From Clostridia bacterium (GTDB lineage: Bacteria > Bacillota > Clostridia > Oscillospirales > Acutalibacteraceae): DNA of 44,547 bases. Made by a program: the position numbers and the translations under genes. Position 1 is the first letter of the stretch; each line of letters begins with the position of its first letter. The notes under the pieces are model-generated. The model searched no databases, was not told the DNA's origin, and saw nothing but the letters and a program-made list of their open reading frames with translations. Of the stretch, positions 35,056-43,006 are shown one piece after another. Where the stretch lies: positions 1 to 44,547 of the forward strand of contig JAFUHX010000013.1 of NCBI GenBank assembly GCA_017474045.1. The letters are read 5' to 3'.

Positions 35056-36969
35056 TTACGTTCTGTCGCCGATGCCGCGGAAAAGGCTGATAATTGTTTC
35101 GATAATATTCTTGATGAAATCAATTATGTTGTTGAAAATATTAATAATGGGATTGTCGCTGTCGCCTTCCGTAAGGTCACCGAGGTCACCGAAAATGTTA
35201 TCAATATCAAGACCGCCGTTATCGTCAGCAGGCTCGTCTTTCTGATACATTGCCTCAACAAAGAGGTCATAGTCGGGCATTGTGAAGGTGATTTCTGTTG
35301 CCGTAAGGTCAGCTATACCAAGGTCAACCTCGTTGCCGCTTGCATCAGTAATTTTCCAGCCGAGGAAAGCAACACCGCCGAAGGTTGAAAGCTCAATTGT
35401 GTCACCGAGCGTTGCAATGGGTGTTCTTTCGTCGCCGTTGATTTTGTGGTTTACGGCTGACGGGTCGGCATAAGTGATGCTTCTTCTGATTTTTGCAGTT
35501 ACAACCTTTTCAAAATCAACCATTGAATAGGGGTCATTTTCGGTGGGGTTGTAAACAACCTTGATGGTGTAATCACCTGTAGCGGGGATGGGATAATCAA
35601 CGGACCATTCGTTATTGGCGCCTCCTGCCTTGATATCATCGGCAACAAGCTTTCCGTCAACAAAAACATCCAATGTTCCCTTAGCCTCGTGGCTGAGTTT
35701 TCCTTTGATTACGCCGTTTGTGCCCCATGAAGCTGTTGTCGTGATAATAACAGGCTCAATTGTGAGAATGAACTGAAGGTCTGTTACATTGTAGTTGCTG
35801 GTGCCACTATTGTAAGGTCTTACACGCACATTGTATGTGTTTGTGCCAACGGGAGCAACTGTTTTATAATCACCGGCTTCAAAGATGAGAGAGCCGACAA
35901 TATCAACACCGCTGAGCTCATCATAATCTTTGATAAAAGCCTTAAGTGAATTGCCTAATAAGTCATTCTGGTTAAAGGTTGTGCCGTAGGGCAGTGTGAG
36001 TTCAGGAACAATTTCTTCACCGTTTTCGTTAACGAACTTGTAGTTACCTTTGGTAACGGTTACTACGGCTGTGCCTTCACAAGGAGCATACTTTTCAAGG
36101 TCATCGGGTGTGAAAATTACTTTAAGTGAGTATTCACCAACGGCAGGCTTTGTGGTACTTGTTGATTTGCGTGTAAAGGTACCGCTGACCTCTGTGTCGC
36201 CTGCCATAACCTTTCCGCCTTCAAACAACACTACCTCATTCCAAGCTGTGCCGTATTCTATTGTTGCTGTGGGAGCTTCAACTATTGTTGTTGCTTCTAT
36301 GTTACTCTCAACTTCAATATAAACCGGAACTACAAAATCATTAAAATCATCTTCCGGTGCACTCGAAACAGCATCATAATATCCACTCTCAGTAACTACG
36401 AGGCTTGTATCCTTCCAGCTCCAAGATGCATTGCTGAGATATGTGTTTGAAGTAGGATTCTGAACATTATAAAGTCCACCGCCTGTTATTCTTATATCTG
36501 AAATTGCTGTTCCACTCGGCACTGCCTCTGTCGTTCTCGGATAATCGTTTTCTGCATCAATAAGAGCAACATCGGCTTTTTCAACTACTATTGTAAATTC
36601 ATCTACAGTGATACGATTTTTATTAAATGATGTATATGCCTCTGTGTCATCAGGCAAAAAAGTGATGTTCAATCTTTTGACAACTGCTTCACCGGCATCA
36701 TAAGCAACTGCATTTCTTACTACAAAATGTCCTGCAACCTGATTACCTGCAGCATCTACAACTACTTCATCGTCAGCAATTGTAAAGAGTTTATCCGGAT
36801 AAGTTCCGGTGTAAAGCTTTACAGCACTAAGATCATTAACGGTTATCGTGGGAAGTGTCTGAATGTTTGAGGCGGTCAGAGTCTCTGCCGCCGCACTTGC
36901 ATAAAACGGCACAACTGACAACATCATCATAAGTGCCAATAAGATTGATAATAATTTCTTTGTTTTCAT
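35056..36969 (-). CDS. Large secreted protein with Ig-like/MBG-type repeats
   Basis: 637 residues beginning with a signal peptide (MKTKKLLSILLALMMMLSVV, cleavage near ASAAA). Several beta-sandwich modules follow, with repeating patterns TIEYGTAWNEVVLF, LPYGTTFNQNDLLG, GEYSLKVIFTPDD and GDYTIKVVYNPTE. These resemble MBG/YDG and Ig-like repeats of bacterial surface proteins. There is no LPxTG anchor. The C-terminus is an acidic linker (DEPADDNGG) and an amphipathic helix INIFNNIIDFIKNIIETI, like the tails at 3306 and 7444. Start ATG follows AAAGGAAG. A LytTR-type site and promoter lie upstream, pointing to control by the divergent two-component system. Probably a surface adhesin or signal-controlled exoprotein; function unknown. 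Confidence 0.82.
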   Translation of the reverse strand: MKTKKLLSILLALMMMLSVVPFYASAAAETLTASNIQTLPTITVNDLSAVKLYTGTYPDKLFTIADDEVVVDAAGNQVAGHFVVRNAVAYDAGEAVVKRLNITFLPDDTEAYTSFNKNRITVDEFTIVVEKADVALIDAENDYPRTTEAVPSGTAISDIRITGGGLYNVQNPTSNTYLSNASWSWKDTSLVVTESGYYDAVSSAPEDDFNDFVVPVYIEVESNIEATTIVEAPTATIEYGTAWNEVVLFEGGKVMAGDTEVSGTFTRKSTSTTKPAVGEYSLKVIFTPDDLEKYAPCEGTAVVTVTKGNYKFVNENGEEIVPELTLPYGTTFNQNDLLGNSLKAFIKDYDELSGVDIVGSLIFEAGDYKTVAPVGTNTYNVRVRPYNSGTSNYNVTDLQFILTIEPVIITTTASWGTNGVIKGKLSHEAKGTLDVFVDGKLVADDIKAGGANNEWSVDYPIPATGDYTIKVVYNPTENDPYSMVDFEKVVTAKIRRSITYADPSAVNHKINGDERTPIATLGDTIELSTFGGVAFLGWKITDASGNEVDLGIADLTATEITFTMPDYDLFVEAMYQKDEPADDNGGLDIDNIFGDLGDLTEGDSDNPIINIFNNIIDFIKNIIETIISLFRGIGDRT

Positions 36970-37168
36970 ATTTTTCTTCCTTTCTGTAATTTATATTGTC
37001 GGGTCGCTGTGGGCAACGATCCTTACAAAATCTGATTTTCGTTAAGTGGTAGGGGGCGACGCCCACGGCGCCCCACTTCTCATTTCATTTTCGCTCACCC
37101 TTGTGAGCCGCGGTGCATAAGTATCAGACCCCCTTTTAAATGCAGAATAAAAATTTCAATGTAATATG
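36970..37168 (-). promoter_or_regulatory. Long structured leader of the secreted protein gene
   Basis: Between the predicted -10 (37169) and the start codon lie about 190 bases with strong hairpins: AAGTGG...GGGGCG/CGCCCC-ACTT at 37044-37079 and GCTCAC/GTGAGC at 37093-37108. No known riboswitch class was recognised. Confidence 0.45.
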
Positions 37169-37198
37169 ATTTTAAAACACTGCAAAAACAATTATCAA
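37169..37198 (-). promoter_or_regulatory. Promoter of the secreted protein gene
   Basis: Minus strand TTGATA (37198-37193), 18 bp, TAAAAT (37174-37169). Confidence 0.6.
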
Positions 37199-37210
37199 CG
37201 GCAAAAACAC

Positions 37211-37246
37211 AACTGCACATTTTAAAGACAAAACTGCACATTTTTA
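37211..37246 (-). promoter_or_regulatory. LytTR-type operator: two direct repeats 21 bp apart
   Basis: AACTGCACATTTT occurs at 37211-37223 and 37232-37244, a 21 bp period as in AgrA-like sites. Read on the minus strand each half is TGCAGTT, resembling the ACAGTT-type LytTR half-site, and the pair ends 12 bp upstream of the -35 box of the secreted protein gene. A LytTR regulator is encoded next door. Confidence 0.7.
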
Positions 37247-37260
37247 CCGTCTTATAAGGT

Positions 37261-37290
37261 TTGACCGTTAACTTAAAGGTATGCTATAAT
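37261..37290 (+). promoter_or_regulatory. Promoter of the LytTR two-component operon
   Basis: TTGACC at 37261-37266, 18 bp, TATAAT at 37285-37290. Confidence 0.75.
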
Positions 37291-37314
37291 AATCTTACAA
37301 GGGGGTGCAAAGCT

Positions 37315-38013
37315 ATGAAAATTGCAATATGTGATGACGAAATAAAATATGTGGAAGAAACAAAAATAAAAGTTAAAAATATTCTTGCCGAGCAAAACAT
37401 AAATGCGGAAATTGATTTGTATAACAGCAGTACCGATATCTATAACTGCGGAAAGTTTTATGATATTGCTTTTTTAGATATCGAAATGGAGCCTTATTCG
37501 GGAATTAAGGTTGCAGAAAAGCTGAAAGCAACAAATCCTTATATTGTGATTTTTATAGTTACCTCTTACGATGAATACCTTGATGATGCTATGGATCTGA
37601 ATGTTTTCAGATATATAAAAAAGCCCCTTGATGAAAGGCGGCTGAAAGCAGGTGTGTGTAAAGCACTGGAAATGATAGACAACAATGTCATAACGTTTTT
37701 TCTCAAAAGCGGAAACAACTCGGTAAGTGTTATATCAGATGATATTATTTTTGTTGAAACTGTGGGAAGAACAACACGGGTTGTTACCGTTAAGGGCGAA
37801 TATGTTTCTGAAAACAAGATGACATTCTGGAAAGAAAAGCTGTCAGCTTCCTTCTTCTTTCCCGTACACAAGAGCTTCATCATCAATATGAAGCATTTAA
37901 CGGGATATAAAAGAGACACCGTAACCCTTTCAGAAACCTACAGTATTCCCGTAGCATACCGCAAGCAGGCAAAATTCAGAAGCTATTTCTTCAATTTTGT
38001 GGGAGGTCGCTGA
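37315..38013 (+). CDS. LytTR-type response regulator
   Basis: 232 residues. The receiver domain (1-120) has the acidic pocket CDDE (D7, D8), the phosphoacceptor D55 in FLDIEM, and the conserved Lys in IKKPLD. The LytTR DNA-binding domain (about 130-232) shows FVETVGRTTRVVT, HKSFIINMKHL and the end IPVAYRKQAKFR. It belongs to the AgrA/ComE-like group. The frame runs 54 bases further upstream, but GGGGGTG 8 bases before the ATG at 37315 and the MKIAICDDE family N-terminus set the start. It is followed by its histidine kinase after one base. The direct repeat at 37211 is its probable target. Confidence 0.94.
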   Translation: MKIAICDDEIKYVEETKIKVKNILAEQNINAEIDLYNSSTDIYNCGKFYDIAFLDIEMEPYSGIKVAEKLKATNPYIVIFIVTSYDEYLDDAMDLNVFRYIKKPLDERRLKAGVCKALEMIDNNVITFFLKSGNNSVSVISDDIIFVETVGRTTRVVTVKGEYVSENKMTFWKEKLSASFFFPVHKSFIINMKHLTGYKRDTVTLSETYSIPVAYRKQAKFRSYFFNFVGGR

Positions 38014-38014
38014 T

Positions 38015-39307
38015 ATGAATACGGTAATAACCGCATTTTTATATATCGTTGAGTTTTTTATTGCAATTAACTGCTTTGACGATATTATGAATGAAAAAAT
38101 CAGAAAAACATATACAGTTTTAATCGGTATAGTTCTTTATGCTTTTGCCTTCAGCGTTCACTTTATAAATGAACATCCGATACTGAACATGGCTATCTTT
38201 TTTTCTGTTAACTTCTTTTTTGCTTTTTTGTGTTTTGACTGCAAAGCACTAAAAGCAGCACTTCTGGCATTTTTTCTTACGGCAACTATGGTGAGCACCG
38301 AATTTATTTCAATGACAGCGCTTTCATACATTTACAACGGTGATATAAACACTTACAACCAAAATATTGCCACCTATACAACTGCTATACTTCTGAGCAA
38401 AACTCTGTATTTTTTAATAACAAAGCTGCTTGTTTATTTTGGCTTTGGTATAAGTGTAAGCAAAAAAATGAAAACACCACCCTTTCTTTTTCTGTTTCCG
38501 GTTTGTTCAATAGTGATTCTTGTTGCGTTTTGGACTATTTCTTCAAACTATGAGTTGACAGGAACGCTTGATATTGTAATAACTGTTTCCAGTGTTGCTA
38601 TTTTGCTTGCGATAATCCTCACTTATGCTTTTTACGGTAAAACTACAAGAGAGCTTGACGAATTATATAAAGCTCAGCAAGAAGCTGAAAGAATCAATAC
38701 AGATATTGCATATTATTCTATTCTTGATAAACAGAACGATAAGCTCAAAACCTTTATACACGATGAAAAAAATCACCTTACGGTTATAAAAAGCCTTGCC
38801 GATAACGAAGAGGTTAATGAATATATTGATAAGATTTACGGTGAAATCGCACACCATTCAATGTTCGGAAACACAAAAAACAAAATGCTTGACCTGATGA
38901 TAAACAAATATCAGTATATTTGTGAAGCGGAAAGGATTGAGTTTTATGTGTCAATAAAAACAGCCAACCTATTATTTATTGAAAGTCCCGATTTAATTTC
39001 TATGCTTGGAAATCTTCTTGATAATGCCGTTGAAGCGGTGAAAAATTCAGCTGAAAGAAAAATTGATTTATCGATAAACAGAGTGAACGGTTTTGATATT
39101 TTAACCTGCACCAATTCCTGTGACACCTCACCGCAGGCAACAGGCAAAATTTTAAAGACAACAAAAAATGATGACGGAGTTCACGGGTTGGGTGTAAGGA
39201 GCATTAAGAGCGTTGTTAAAAAATATAAGGGCGACTTTGATTGGTCATACAACGAAAGCGCAAAAGAGTTTGCGGTGTATATAGCTTTCAGCGAAAAGCT
39301 TAATTAA
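38015..39307 (+). CDS. GHKL sensor histidine kinase (AgrC/NatK-like)
   Basis: 430 residues with about six membrane helices (residues 5-210), then a cytosolic kinase. The phosphoacceptor region FIHDEKNHL contains H249, the N-box is NLLDNAVEA, and GVHGLGVRSI is the G-box; the ATPase is the HATPase_c_5 (GHKL) type used by peptide-sensing kinases. GGGAGG 9 bases before ATG 38015 decides the start over an in-frame ATG at 37997. The multi-pass sensor domain suggests a peptide or membrane signal, but no propeptide gene of the AgrD/AgrB type is present. It acts on the preceding regulator. Confidence 0.93.
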   Translation: MNTVITAFLYIVEFFIAINCFDDIMNEKIRKTYTVLIGIVLYAFAFSVHFINEHPILNMAIFFSVNFFFAFLCFDCKALKAALLAFFLTATMVSTEFISMTALSYIYNGDINTYNQNIATYTTAILLSKTLYFLITKLLVYFGFGISVSKKMKTPPFLFLFPVCSIVILVAFWTISSNYELTGTLDIVITVSSVAILLAIILTYAFYGKTTRELDELYKAQQEAERINTDIAYYSILDKQNDKLKTFIHDEKNHLTVIKSLADNEEVNEYIDKIYGEIAHHSMFGNTKNKMLDLMINKYQYICEAERIEFYVSIKTANLLFIESPDLISMLGNLLDNAVEAVKNSAERKIDLSINRVNGFDILTCTNSCDTSPQATGKILKTTKNDDGVHGLGVRSIKSVVKKYKGDFDWSYNESAKEFAVYIAFSEKLN

Positions 39308-39320
39308 AAGATATAAAAAA

Positions 39321-39364
39321 ACAGCTACTAAAGTAGAAATCCTGAGGTAGCTGTAATAATTTTT
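39321..39364 (+). terminator. Terminator of the two-component operon
   Basis: ACAGCTAC (39321-39328) pairs with GTAGCTGT (39347-39354), followed by AATAATTTTT. Confidence 0.7.
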
Positions 39365-39553
39365 GAAGTTTTTCTGATTTCAGGAACAATTTGCACCTTG
39401 CTGTATCGTTTAATATATAGAGAGATAGAAATTGCAGAAAAGCTCGGCTACAAAACGCACTCAGCGGTACTCAAACGGATAAGAAAAATCGGCAAAGCCT
39501 ATGAGAAGTATGCAGGAGTTGATTACGGCTTTTCGGAAAAGAAAATAGTTTAA
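39365..39553 (+). pseudogene. Remnant of a sigma-70 region 4-like/HTH element protein
   Basis: The frame ending at 39553 reads RLIYREIEIAEKLGYKTHSA then VLKRIRKIGKAYEKYAGVDY. This is the C-terminal HTH segment of small sigma-like proteins common in Clostridia ICEs. There is no start codon or ribosome binding site, and the upstream part of the protein is missing, so it is a decayed gene end. A terminator follows immediately. Confidence 0.65.
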
Positions 39554-39592
39554 TACACCTATTGAATGAAAATTTGATAGGTGTATTTTTTA
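39552..39592 (+). terminator. Terminator after the sigma-like remnant
   Basis: 11 bp stem AATACACCTAT (39552-39562)/ATAGGTGTATT (39577-39587), then TTTT. Confidence 0.8.
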
Positions 39593-39684
39593 TGCCTGAA
39601 AGTCTGAATTTGGGTATATGAATACTGCGTCACATTTTATAATAACTGCCCCCCACAAATTAATTATGAAAGGAGGTTAACCTT

Positions 39685-39963
39685 ATGACAGATTATGAAT
39701 TCAATGTCAATTTTGACGATTACTGTTTCTGCGAAGAAGAAGGCACTTTCAAGGCTGTTCTTGATTTTGCACGCTACGGCAAAAAGAAAAATGTTATCGC
39801 ATATTTCACTTTTGAAGACGGCAGAAAAATTATGGCATGTGCTTGGAACAATATGAGCTATCTCGGTTTGAACAGAATCCCCATTGGTACAGAGCTTTAT
39901 CTTACTTTTGCCAAAAAGAAAAGTGACAGCTGTTATCTGCGAAATGTTGAATTCGCAGAATAA
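39685..39963 (+). CDS. Uncharacterised 92-residue mobile-element protein
   Basis: A compact, probably all-beta/OB-like protein (YEFNVNFDDYCFCEEEG, then KNVIAYFTFEDGRKIMAC and a closing strand CYLRNVEFAE). AAAGGAGG lies 8 bases before ATG. It precedes the oriT-like sequence and the mobC-relaxase operon, so it probably belongs to the transfer module. Family not recognised with certainty. Confidence 0.7.
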   Translation: MTDYEFNVNFDDYCFCEEEGTFKAVLDFARYGKKKNVIAYFTFEDGRKIMACAWNNMSYLGLNRIPIGTELYLTFAKKKSDSCYLRNVEFAE

Positions 39964-39979
39964 TGTCCTACACCGTAAC

Positions 39980-40043
39980 GAGCAGGGAACTTGTACGGCA
40001 AGTTCCAAATTTCTTTAGGGTCCCTTAATCCCTAAAATCTAAT
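39980..40043 (+). other. Candidate origin of transfer (oriT)
   Basis: Two inverted repeats lie directly upstream of mobC and the relaxase: GGAACTTG (39986-39993)/CAAGTTCC (39999-40006), and TTTAGGG (40014-40020)/CCCTAAA (40030-40036). IR-plus-nic arrangements of this kind next to mobC are typical of MobP-type oriT regions. The nic site cannot be set from sequence alone. Confidence 0.55.
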
Positions 40044-40059
40044 TGAAAGGAATGGTGAT

Positions 40060-40386
40060 ATGAACAAAACACCAAAAGCCAAAACACAAAGGCTTGAAAT
40101 CAGGGTAACTCCTGAAAACAAAAAGAAGATTGAGAGCTATGCTTCTAAATGCGGATTAAGTACAACTGAATATGTAACAAAGAGAGCATTGGGATTTACG
40201 CCGAGGACGGTGTTGCCTGATGCTTTTTTTAATTTCTACGGGAAACTCTGTGAAATCTGCAATTATGAAATGACACCCGAAACTGAAGCAAAGCTACTCG
40301 CTCTCATTGATGAAATCCACAGCGAAATGCTTTCGACGAAAAAGGAGGTGCATAACTTATTGCTACCACAGGATTCTGGCCCGTAA
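40060..40386 (+). CDS. mobC: MobC-like relaxosome accessory protein
   Basis: 108 residues with a ribbon-helix-helix N-terminus: strand RLEIRVTPE (12-20), then helices KKKIESYASKCG and STTEYVTKRALG. This is the usual MobC/relaxosome architecture, binding oriT beside the relaxase. A C-terminal helix follows. AAAGGAATGGTGAT precedes the ATG. Its 3' end overlaps the relaxase frame by 28 bases, a common arrangement that couples their translation. Confidence 0.88.
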   Translation: MNKTPKAKTQRLEIRVTPENKKKIESYASKCGLSTTEYVTKRALGFTPRTVLPDAFFNFYGKLCEICNYEMTPETEAKLLALIDEIHSEMLSTKKEVHNLLLPQDSGP

Positions 40387-41723
40387 AGAGCCGACTTAAA
40401 GAGGTAATTCAGTATGCTGAAAATCCTGACAAAACAATCGATAAAAAGTATCTCGATGAGGATTTATACCAAACTCTGCAATATGCCGAAAACGATAAGA
40501 AAACCGATGAGAAACTTTATGTATCTGCAATTAACTGTCCCGTGCAACGAGCATATGAGCACATGATGACAACTAAACTTCATTATGGAAAGTTTGGCGG
40601 TAATGTGGCGTATCATGGATTTCAGAGTTTCAAAGAAAATGAAGTAACACCCGAAGAATGTCACAGTATTGGCGTTGAAACAGCAAAACAAATGTGGGGC
40701 GCTGAATATGAGATTGTAGTTACAACACATCTTGATAAAAACCACCACCTGCACAATCACTTTGTTGTAAATTCTGTTTCTTTCAGAACAGGGAGAAAGT
40801 TTGAAAACCATATCTCTGACCATTACAAGCTCCGTGAAATTTCTGATGCTATCTGCAAGGAACGGGACAAATCCGTTCTTGAAAACGCACCGTTCTACGG
40901 TGGTGAAAAGAAAGCATATTGGATTCATAAACAAGGCAAGAAAACGCACAGGGATATGCTCAAAGAAGATATTGAGATTTGTCTTACCGTTGCCACAAGC
41001 TGGGATGAATTCAGAAGAGTTCTTGCAACTATGGGATATGAGGTTGATTACAGACGATTTACCATCAAAGCAAAGGATTGGGAAGGAGGCATCAGGGTTG
41101 CGAGCCTTGGCTATACAGTAGAAGGCATAGAGAAAAGATTTAACGAAACCTATTACAGCGGACATCACCTTGTTGATTGGAATAACTTCTTCTACGCAAG
41201 GCGCAGATACTTTCCTCTTGAATCAGTCCGAAAGAAATTGGAGTTCAGCATTGACCATGGTAAAAGACCTGAGGTTATTTATGTTGACACTTTGTTCTTA
41301 CTGATAATCTTGGTATTTCAGTTGTTAAAGGAAATAGCAGATGCAATGCTCCTGACACCTGAAATGAGACACGCAGCAAAGGACATTAAACAATATGTGG
41401 CTGATTATCATTTCCTTACCGACAACCAAATTCACACTACTGATGATTTAACAGCAACCATTGAAGAAACACAGTTAAAGATTGCCGAGCTTGAAGAAAA
41501 GCGAAGCAAGGCGGATAACAAAAAACGAAGAGCTACCAATTTCAAAGACAAGGAAAGGTATAAAGCTCTGCGTAAGGAGATTACAAAAGAAATCACGCCT
41601 TTGAGAAATAAACTCAAGCAGGCGGAAGAAATTCTTGATAAATCTCCACATTTATATGAGCTCTTACAAAAAGAGCATCAATTAGAAATTAACAAAATTC
41701 GTAAAATAGAAAGGAGCCGATAA
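40359..41723 (+). CDS. MobP-type relaxase with unusual ATT start
   Basis: Nicks oriT and pilots single-stranded DNA in mobilization. From the ATT at 40359 the protein reads (M)ATTGFWPVKSRLKEVIQYAE, the expected family N-terminus with Y19 in QYAENPDKT as candidate catalytic Tyr. The metal-binding motif is NHHLHNH (H129, H132, H134). A coiled coil fills residues 330-454. AGGAGG (40343-40348) lies 10 bases before ATT. No ATG, GTG or TTG exists in frame between the upstream stop and GTG 40542, which would remove the catalytic Tyr. Either ATT is used (rare but known, as in infC) or the gene is silenced by a start-codon mutation. It shares an overlap with mobC and is followed by the ParB-like gene after one base. 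Confidence 0.82.
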   Translation: MATTGFWPVKSRLKEVIQYAENPDKTIDKKYLDEDLYQTLQYAENDKKTDEKLYVSAINCPVQRAYEHMMTTKLHYGKFGGNVAYHGFQSFKENEVTPEECHSIGVETAKQMWGAEYEIVVTTHLDKNHHLHNHFVVNSVSFRTGRKFENHISDHYKLREISDAICKERDKSVLENAPFYGGEKKAYWIHKQGKKTHRDMLKEDIEICLTVATSWDEFRRVLATMGYEVDYRRFTIKAKDWEGGIRVASLGYTVEGIEKRFNETYYSGHHLVDWNNFFYARRRYFPLESVRKKLEFSIDHGKRPEVIYVDTLFLLIILVFQLLKEIADAMLLTPEMRHAAKDIKQYVADYHFLTDNQIHTTDDLTATIEETQLKIAELEEKRSKADNKKRRATNFKDKERYKALRKEITKEITPLRNKLKQAEEILDKSPHLYELLQKEHQLEINKIRKIERSR

Positions 41724-41724
41724 T

Positions 41725-42672
41725 ATGGCTATTAAACCAAAATCAAAAGCAACACCCTGTGATATTGAAGAAAACAATCCCACAAAAGAAACCTTATACG
41801 ACAAAGTACTGAAAGCCCGCACAGAATATGTGTGGGCTAATAAAATACCCATTGAGTATTTGCGACCTTTTGAAAATCATCCCTACAAGGTAATTGACAA
41901 TGAGGAAATGCAGAACCTTGTTGACAGTATCAATGAGCGAGGTATTCTCACACCTCTTACAGTCAGAAAAATATCCGGCACAGAATATGAAATCATTTCA
42001 GGTCACAGAAGGTTTTATGCGGCAAAGAAATTAGGCTTTGAAATGATACCCGCTTTTATTTATGAGCTCACTTATGAAGAGGCTGTTATAGCAATGGTTG
42101 ATGCTAATTTGCAGAGAGAGCACGTTTTGCCTTCGGAAAAAGCTCACGCATACAAGATGAAACTTGAAGCAATTAAAAGTCAAGGTGAAAGGACAGACTT
42201 AACTTCCCGACAAGTTGTCGGGAAGTTAGAGAGTGCCGAACTTGTTTCAGAAACCGAAAGTGGCAGACAGGTACAAAGATATATTCGTCTTACAAATCTC
42301 ATCCCAGAACTTCTTGACCTTGTTGACGAGGGAAAAATCGCTCTAACACCTGCTGTTGAGCTTTCTTATTTGAACGAAGTGGAACAAGCTGATTTGGTTG
42401 AAGAAATCCGTATCTGTGATGCTACTCCTAACTTATCTCAGGCTCAAAGGCTTCGTGCAATCAGCAGAGAGGAAGGTTTAACTCCTGAGCACATAGGTGA
42501 AATCTTGGCTGAGGAAAAGGCAAATCAGAAACCGACAGTAAAATTCTCTGTTGAACGCTTACAAAAGGTTGCTCCAAAGGTCAATGAAAGTGATCTTGAA
42601 AACTTTGTTATGAAAGCTTGTGAGCATTACTACAGATATCTTCAGCGACAGCGAAACAGGGATGCGAGGTGA
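41725..42672 (+). CDS. ParB/Spo0J-family partition-like protein
   Basis: 315 residues with the ParB N-terminal domain: IPIEYLRPFENHPYK, then GILTPLTVR and the CTP-binding arginine patch GHRRFYAAKKLG (G93-R96). A central HTH region (EKAHAYKMKLEAI, SGRQVQRYIRL) and a helical C-terminus follow. On mobile elements such proteins may help maintenance or transcriptional control; no ParA is encoded nearby. The ATG lies one base after the relaxase stop, with AAGGAG upstream. Confidence 0.9.
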   Translation: MAIKPKSKATPCDIEENNPTKETLYDKVLKARTEYVWANKIPIEYLRPFENHPYKVIDNEEMQNLVDSINERGILTPLTVRKISGTEYEIISGHRRFYAAKKLGFEMIPAFIYELTYEEAVIAMVDANLQREHVLPSEKAHAYKMKLEAIKSQGERTDLTSRQVVGKLESAELVSETESGRQVQRYIRLTNLIPELLDLVDEGKIALTPAVELSYLNEVEQADLVEEIRICDATPNLSQAQRLRAISREEGLTPEHIGEILAEEKANQKPTVKFSVERLQKVAPKVNESDLENFVMKACEHYYRYLQRQRNRDAR

Positions 42673-42678
42673 TGTGTA

Positions 42679-42909
42679 TTGATTAGCAGAATTATAGATT
42701 TATATAAAGGTATAAAGGGTAAGTTTGTAAAAACGATAAGCAACATTAAAGGTGAATGTGCTTTCAACATCCCTGATGTTTCAACCTTCACCAAAGAACA
42801 GAAAATAGCATTTGACCAAATGATAGATTTCCTTGCAGATATGATTGAGAAATACGGTGACAAGATACCGAAAAGTGATACAGAAATCAGAAGCAAGAAA
42901 ACAGCTTAA
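42679..42909 (+). CDS. Small uncharacterised protein of the mobilization operon
   Basis: 76 residues, basic N-terminal helix (SRIIDLYKGIKGKFVKTI) and an acidic helical C-terminal half. Start TTG at 42679 has GAGGTGA 7 bases upstream and lies 6 bases after the ParB stop, so it is the last gene of the operon. Function unknown. Confidence 0.7.
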   Translation: MISRIIDLYKGIKGKFVKTISNIKGECAFNIPDVSTFTKEQKIAFDQMIDFLADMIEKYGDKIPKSDTEIRSKKTA

Positions 42910-42915
42910 AAGCAC

Positions 42916-42942
42916 TGTGAGGCAGGGTTATCCTGCCTCACA
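42916..42942 (+). terminator. Strong palindrome/terminator before the recombinase gene
   Basis: 11 bp stem TGTGAGGCAGG/CCTGCCTCACA with loop GTTAT. The T-tail is weak (CATTTGTC). Confidence 0.6.
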
Positions 42943-43006
42943 CATTTGTCGAATATGCTAAAGAAAAATATAATCAAAATGAAAAATTACAAGGAGTTGA
43001 AAATAT

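Noticed and set aside
34837-35388. Plus-strand frame of 183 codons
   Set aside because: It lies antisense to the 3' end of the secreted Ig-like gene and the zinc-ribbon gene, both of which have better start signals and protein-like sequence.
40464-41168. Minus-strand frame of 234 codons
   Set aside because: Antisense to the relaxase, whose catalytic motifs are clear.
42916-42942. Palindrome as the recombinase attachment site
   Set aside because: It sits between internal genes and shows no counterpart at the rlmD junction; a terminator is simpler.
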